DNA of 64,000 nucleotides, from NCBI GenBank assembly GCA_030141605.1, contig JAQGDQ010000310.1:72001-136000 (forward strand). Reading direction: 5' to 3'. This stretch comes from Tubiluchus corallicola. Lineage: Eukaryota; Priapulida; Priapulimorpha; Priapulimorphida; Tubiluchidae. The notes under the pieces were generated by a model. The model ran no database searches. It saw only the letters and a program-made list of their open reading frames with translations, and was not told where the DNA came from. Shown here one piece after another: positions 36,601 through 42,600 of this stretch. Positions within the stretch are counted from its first letter, which is position 1; each line of letters opens with the position of its first letter. The position numbers and the translations under genes are program-made.

Positions 36601-39600
36601 AAAGATTTTGTCGTATGTGAGTGTACTACCTGTTGTGTTTAAAGATTTTGTGGTATGTGAGTGTACTACCTGTTGTGTTTAAAGATTTTGTCGCATGTGA
36701 GTGTACTACCTGTTGTGTTTAAAGATTTTGTGGTATGTGAGTGTACTACCTGTTGTGTTTAAAGATTTTGTCGCATGTGAGTGTACTACCTGTTGTGTTT
36801 AAAGATTTTGTGGTATGTGAGTGTACTACCTGTTGTGTTTAAAGATTTTGTCGCATGTGAGTGTACTACCTGTTGTGTTTAAAGATTTTGTGGTATGTGA
36901 GTGTACTACCTGTTGTGTTTAAAGATTTTGTCGCATGTGAGTGTACTACCTGTTGTGTTTAAAGATTTTGTGGTATGTGAGTGTACTACCTGTTGTGTTT
37001 AAAGATTTTGTCGCATGTGAGTGTACTACCTGTTGTGTTTAAAGATTTTGTAGTATGTGAGTGTACTACCTGTTGTGTTTAAAGATTTTGTCGTATGTGA
37101 GTGTACTACCTGTTGTGTTTAAAGATTTTGTAGTATGTGAGTGTACTACCTGTTGTGTTTAAAGATTTTGTCGTATGTGAGTGTACTACCTGTTGTGTTT
37201 AAAGATTTTGTGGTATGTGAGTGTACTACCTGTTGTGTTTAAAGATTTTGTCGTATGTGAGTGTACTACCTGTTGTGTTTAAAGATTTTGTAGTATGTGA
37301 GTGTACTACCTGTTGTGTTTAAAGATTTTGTCGCATGTGAGTGTACTACCTGTTGTGTTGGAAGATTTTGTCGTATGTGAGTGTACTACCTGTTGTGTTT
37401 AAAGATTTTGTGGTATGTGAGTGTACTACCTGTTGTGTTTAAAGATTTTGTCGCATGTGAGTGTACTACCTGTTGTGTTTAAAGATTTTGTGGTATGTGA
37501 GTGTACTACCTGTTGTGTTTAAAGATTTTGTCGCATGTGAGTGTACTACCTGTTGTGTTTAAAGATTTTGTGGTATGTGAGTGTACTACCTGTTGTGTTT
37601 AAAGATTTTGTCGCATGTGAGTGTACTACCTGTTGTGTTTAAAGATTTTGTGGTATGTGAGTGTACTACCTGTTGTGTTTAAAGATTTTGTCGCATGTGA
37701 GTGTACTACCTGTTGTGTTTAAAGATTTTGTGGTATGAGTGTACTACCTGTTGTGTTTAAAGATTTTGTCGTATGTGAGTGTACTACCTGTTGTGTTTAA
37801 AGATTTTGTGGTATGTGAGTGTACTACCTGTTGTGTTTAAAGATTTTGTCGTATGTGAGTGTACTACCTGTTGTGTTGGAAGATTTTGTGGTATGTGAGT
37901 GTACTACCTGTTGTGTTTAAAGATTTTGTCGCATGACACCAAAGTATGAGTGTACTACCTGTTGTGTTTAAAGATTTTGTCGCATGTGAGTGTACTACCT
38001 GTTGTGTTTAAAGATTTTGTGGTATGTGAGTGTACTACCTGTTGTGTTTAAAGATTTTGTCGCATGTGAGTGTACTACCTGTTGTGTTTAAAGATTTTGT
38101 GGTATGTGAGTGTACTACCTGTTGTGTTTAAAGATTTTGTCGCATGTGAGTGTACTACCTGTTGTGTTTAAAGATTTTGTGGTATGTGAGTGTACTACCT
38201 GTTGTGTTTAAAGATTTTGTCGCATGTGAGTGTACTACCTGTTGTGTTTAAAGATTTTGTGGTATGTGAGTGTACTACCTGTTGTGTTTAAAGATTTTGT
38301 CGTATGTGAGTGTACTACCTGTTGTGTTTAAAATTTTGTCGTATGTGAGTGTACTACCTGTTGTGTTGGAAGATTTTGTAGTATGTGAGTGTACTACCTG
38401 TTGTGTTTAAAGATTTTGTCGCATGTGAGTGTACTACCTGTTGTGTTTAAAGATTTTGTCGTATGTGAGTGTACTACCTGTTGTGTTTAAAGATTTTGTC
38501 GCATGTGAGTGTACTACCTGTTGTGTTTAAAGATTTTGTAGTATGTGAGTGTACTACCTGTTGTGTTTAAAGATTTTGTCGCATGTGAGTGTACTACCTG
38601 TTGTGTTTAAAGATTTTGTGGTATGTGAGTGTACTACCTGTTGTGTTTAAAGATTTTGTCGCATGTGAGTGTACTACCTGTTGTGTTTAAAGATTTTGTG
38701 GTATGTGAGTGTACTACCTGTTGTGTTTAAAGATTTTGTCGTATGTGAGTGTACTACCTGTTGTGTTTAAAGATTTTGTGGTATGTGAGTGTACTACCTG
38801 TTGTGTTTAAAGATTTTGTCGCATGTGAGTGTACTACCTGTTGTGTTTAAAGATTTTGTGATGTGAGTGTACACCTGTTGTGTTTAAAGATTTTGTCGCA
38901 TGTGAGTGTACTACCTGTTGTGTTTAAAGATTTTGTGTATGTGAGTGTACTACCGTTGTGAAAGATTTTGTCGTATGTGAGTGTACTACCTGTTGTGTTT
39001 AAAGATTTTGTAGTATGTGAGTGTACTACCTGTTGTGTTTAAAGATTTTGTCGCATGTGAGTGTACTACCTGTTGTGTTTAAAGATTTTGTGGTATGTGA
39101 GTGTACTACCTGTTGTGTTTAAAGATTTTGTCGCATGTGAGTGTACTACCTGTTGTGTTTAAAGATTTTGTAGTATGTGAGTGTACTACCTGTTGTGTTT
39201 AAAGATTTTGTCGCATGTGAGTGTACTACCTGTTGTGTTTGAAGATTTTGTCCTGTCGAGTGTACTACCTGTTGTGTTTAAAGATTTTGTCGTATGAGTG
39301 TACTACCTGTTGTGTTTAAAGATTTTGTCGCATGTGAGTGTACTACCTGTTGTGTTTAAAGATTTTGTCGTATGTGAGTGTACTACCTGTTGAAAAAAAG
39401 ATTTTGTCGTATGTGAGTGTACTACCTGTTGTGTTTAAAGATTTTGTGGTATGTGAGTGTACTACCTGTTGTGTTTAAAGATTTTGTCGCATGTGAGTGT
39501 ACTACCTGTTGTGTTTAAAGATTTTAGGCGAGTGTACTACCTGTTGTGTTTAAAGATTTTGTCGCATGTGAGTGTACTACCTGTTGTGTTTAAAGATTTT

Positions 39601-42600
39601 GTGGTATGTGAGTGTACTACCTGTTGTGTTTAAAGATTTTGTCGCATGTGAGTGTACTACCTGTTGTGTTTAAAGATTTTGTGGTATGTGAGTGTACTAC
39701 CTGTTGTGTTTAAAGATTTTGTCGCATGTGAGTGTACTACCTGTTGTGTTTAAAGATTTTGTGGTATGTGAGTGTACTACCCTGTTGTGTTTAAAGATTT
39801 TGTCGCATGTGAGTGTACTACCTGTTGTGTTTAAAGATTTTGTGGTATGTGAGTGTACTACCTGTTGTGTTTAAAGATTTTGTGGTATGTGAGTGTACTA
39901 CCTGTTGTGTTTAAAAATTTTGTCGTATGTGAGTGTACTACCTGTTGTGTTGGAAGATTTTGTAGTATGTGAGTGTACTACCTGTTGTGTTTAAAGATTT
40001 TGTCGCGTGTGAGTGTACTACCTGTTGTGTTTAAAGATTTTGTCGCGTGTGAATGTACTACCTGTTGTGTTTAAAGATTTTGTCGCGTGTGAGTGTACTA
40101 CCTGTTGTGTTTAAAGATTTTGTAGTATGTGAGTGTACTAGATTAGATTAAATTAGATATGTGTGTATGTACTACCTGTTGTGTTTAAAGATTTTGTCGT
40201 ATGTGAGTGCACTACCTGTTGTGTTTAAAGATTTTGTCGCGTGTGAGTGTACTACCTGTTGTGTTTAAAGATTTTGTCGCGTGTGAGTGTACTACCTGTT
40301 GTGTTTAAAGATTTTGTAGTATGTGAGTGTACTACCTGTTGTGTTTAAAGATTTTGTCCTATGTTAGTGTACTACCTGTTGTGTTTAAAGATTTTGTAGT
40401 ATGTGAGTGTACTACCTGTTGTGTTTAAAGATTTTGTCGTATGTGAGTGTACTACCTGTTGTGTTTAAAGATTTTGTAGTATATGAGTGTACTACCTGTT
40501 GTGTTTAAAGATTTTGTCGCATGTGAGTGTACTACCTGTTGTGTTTAAAGATTTTGTAGTATGTGAGTGTACTACCTGTTGTGTTTAAAGATTTTGTCGC
40601 ATGTGAGTGTACTACCTGTTGTGTTTGAAGATTTTGTCCTGTGCGAGTGTACTACCTGTTGTGTTTAAAGATTTTGTAAGATTACGGAGATTGTTTGTAC
40701 GTTTGTGCTACAATTACATCGGGGACGTGGCATACCATTATAGACATCACGGAATTGTAATTCAGTGGCAGTAAAGGCTTAACATCGTTGCTGGGTATTG
40801 TCTTAACGCACTAAGCGAGTTGAATTCATGTTGTTTCTACTTGCCTCATGTTTATTGCAGTCTGCAAGAGTTTTAATAGCTCAAAAGATAGATTTATGGC
40901 TACAGAGGTCACATAGGAGAAACTTGTGGTAACAAGATTGTGGCAACAGTAAATTTGTTATCCAAGAGCCAAAGCTTCTGTAAAGTAATTTGTAAAAATA
41001 AATTCATGGCCATGGGAGTCACATGCATTAAAAGTATATATGACAAATAAAGATGCCTATGACTATGTGTTTACACAGCAAACACGAAAGTTTTTTGCAT
41101 AAGGTGTTTCTGCAGTCTTTATTTTCTAAAGAAGGAGGAAAAAAAACATAAAATTTGCAGTAATGTAATTTGAACAAAAACTACAGAAATTTGAACAAAA
41201 AAAATTACACAGAAAATTGCTATCTAATTAATAAACTTAGATTTACAAAAATCACTTACTTCATTCGGCTAGAGAGAGCACACTGTTTATGGTTTATGAA
41301 GCATGACATTAAATTTCTCATATAAAAATTGCATTATCCACCAATTACAAGTAAGTCTCTGCAGTAACCAGTTGAGTCTGCCAGCAATTGCCCACTTGTC
41401 CCCTTTAGTTTTTGGCTCCCTCATGCGGGAAAAATAAAAAACGAATTATATGGGTAATTGGGTAATTTGCCCATAACACTATGACTATGTCTGTTTGAAT
41501 CTTCATACAGAAGTTTCTATTCATTCCGTCCTTTTGTTTGCTTTAAAATTTCAAGATCGTCCTAATGTGAACGTGAATTCAATGGTGTCCTTCAACTGTT
41601 TATTAATGACGTTAAACGCAGCTAAAATTGACTGTGTTTTGAATTCGGCGAAAATGTTTATAGCCGTTGTTCTCCAAACGCGGTGAAAATAGTTCAACTC
41701 ACCGCAGTACTTTCATCATCTCTGTAATGTGTGTGAAAGCGTAAAAGTAAAATGTGTATTTTGTCTCGTATAATGAAGGTAATTAACAATGTTAACATCT
41801 TCATTGCTTTAATCGCAGCATTTGGCAGTAACACGAAAACACAAATTCAATTCAATTCAATTCAAAACGTGCATTTATTTCCATATTCATGATATAACCG
41901 AGGCAAGTAAATGTGTTTAATTATCACAATGGAAATAGGATGGCGAAAGACCAAGAAGGTCAACTAGTCAAGCCGTCCTTCAATGGATGTATGTGATTAT
42001 TGGGATGACACTGTAACTATTTCACTCATGAATAGTAGTGAAATTACATTATTACTATTTTACTTAGCAACTTGATCTGTTTAAAATTCACTAATCAACT
42101 TTAAATAACTGAAGGATGAAAATGCAATCAAAAATATCTAAACATACAGGAAAATGATGAAGAAAAAGCAATGGTAAGTAAAAGCCAAATAATGTGATAC
42201 AAATGAATATAAAAATGATCAAAATTCAAGCTGTCATATCGTTCATGCATAACTCAAAATGAGAAAAACATGCAAAATAATAACAATAGTATTAAATAAA
42301 AATAATAAAAAACAAATTAAATAAAATGAAAAGCAAGCTAGCCAAACAGAAATTTAAATAAACTTTCAAATAGGGAACTGAATCAAGCAGATACAGTTTC
42401 TTATAAAGATGCAAAATGAATTCTAGCGCGTACATTGCTAAAAGAATAATTAAATTATCAGGGGTGTCAGTGGGGATAGTGGGGCGGCCATCTTTCCAGC
42501 TGTGCCTCGGGGGGGGGGGGGGGGGCATAAGTGTCCTTTTCTAAAAATCACCGTTAAAAGTACAAAGGCTAAATCATCATCCAAGCAGTGAGAAATATAA

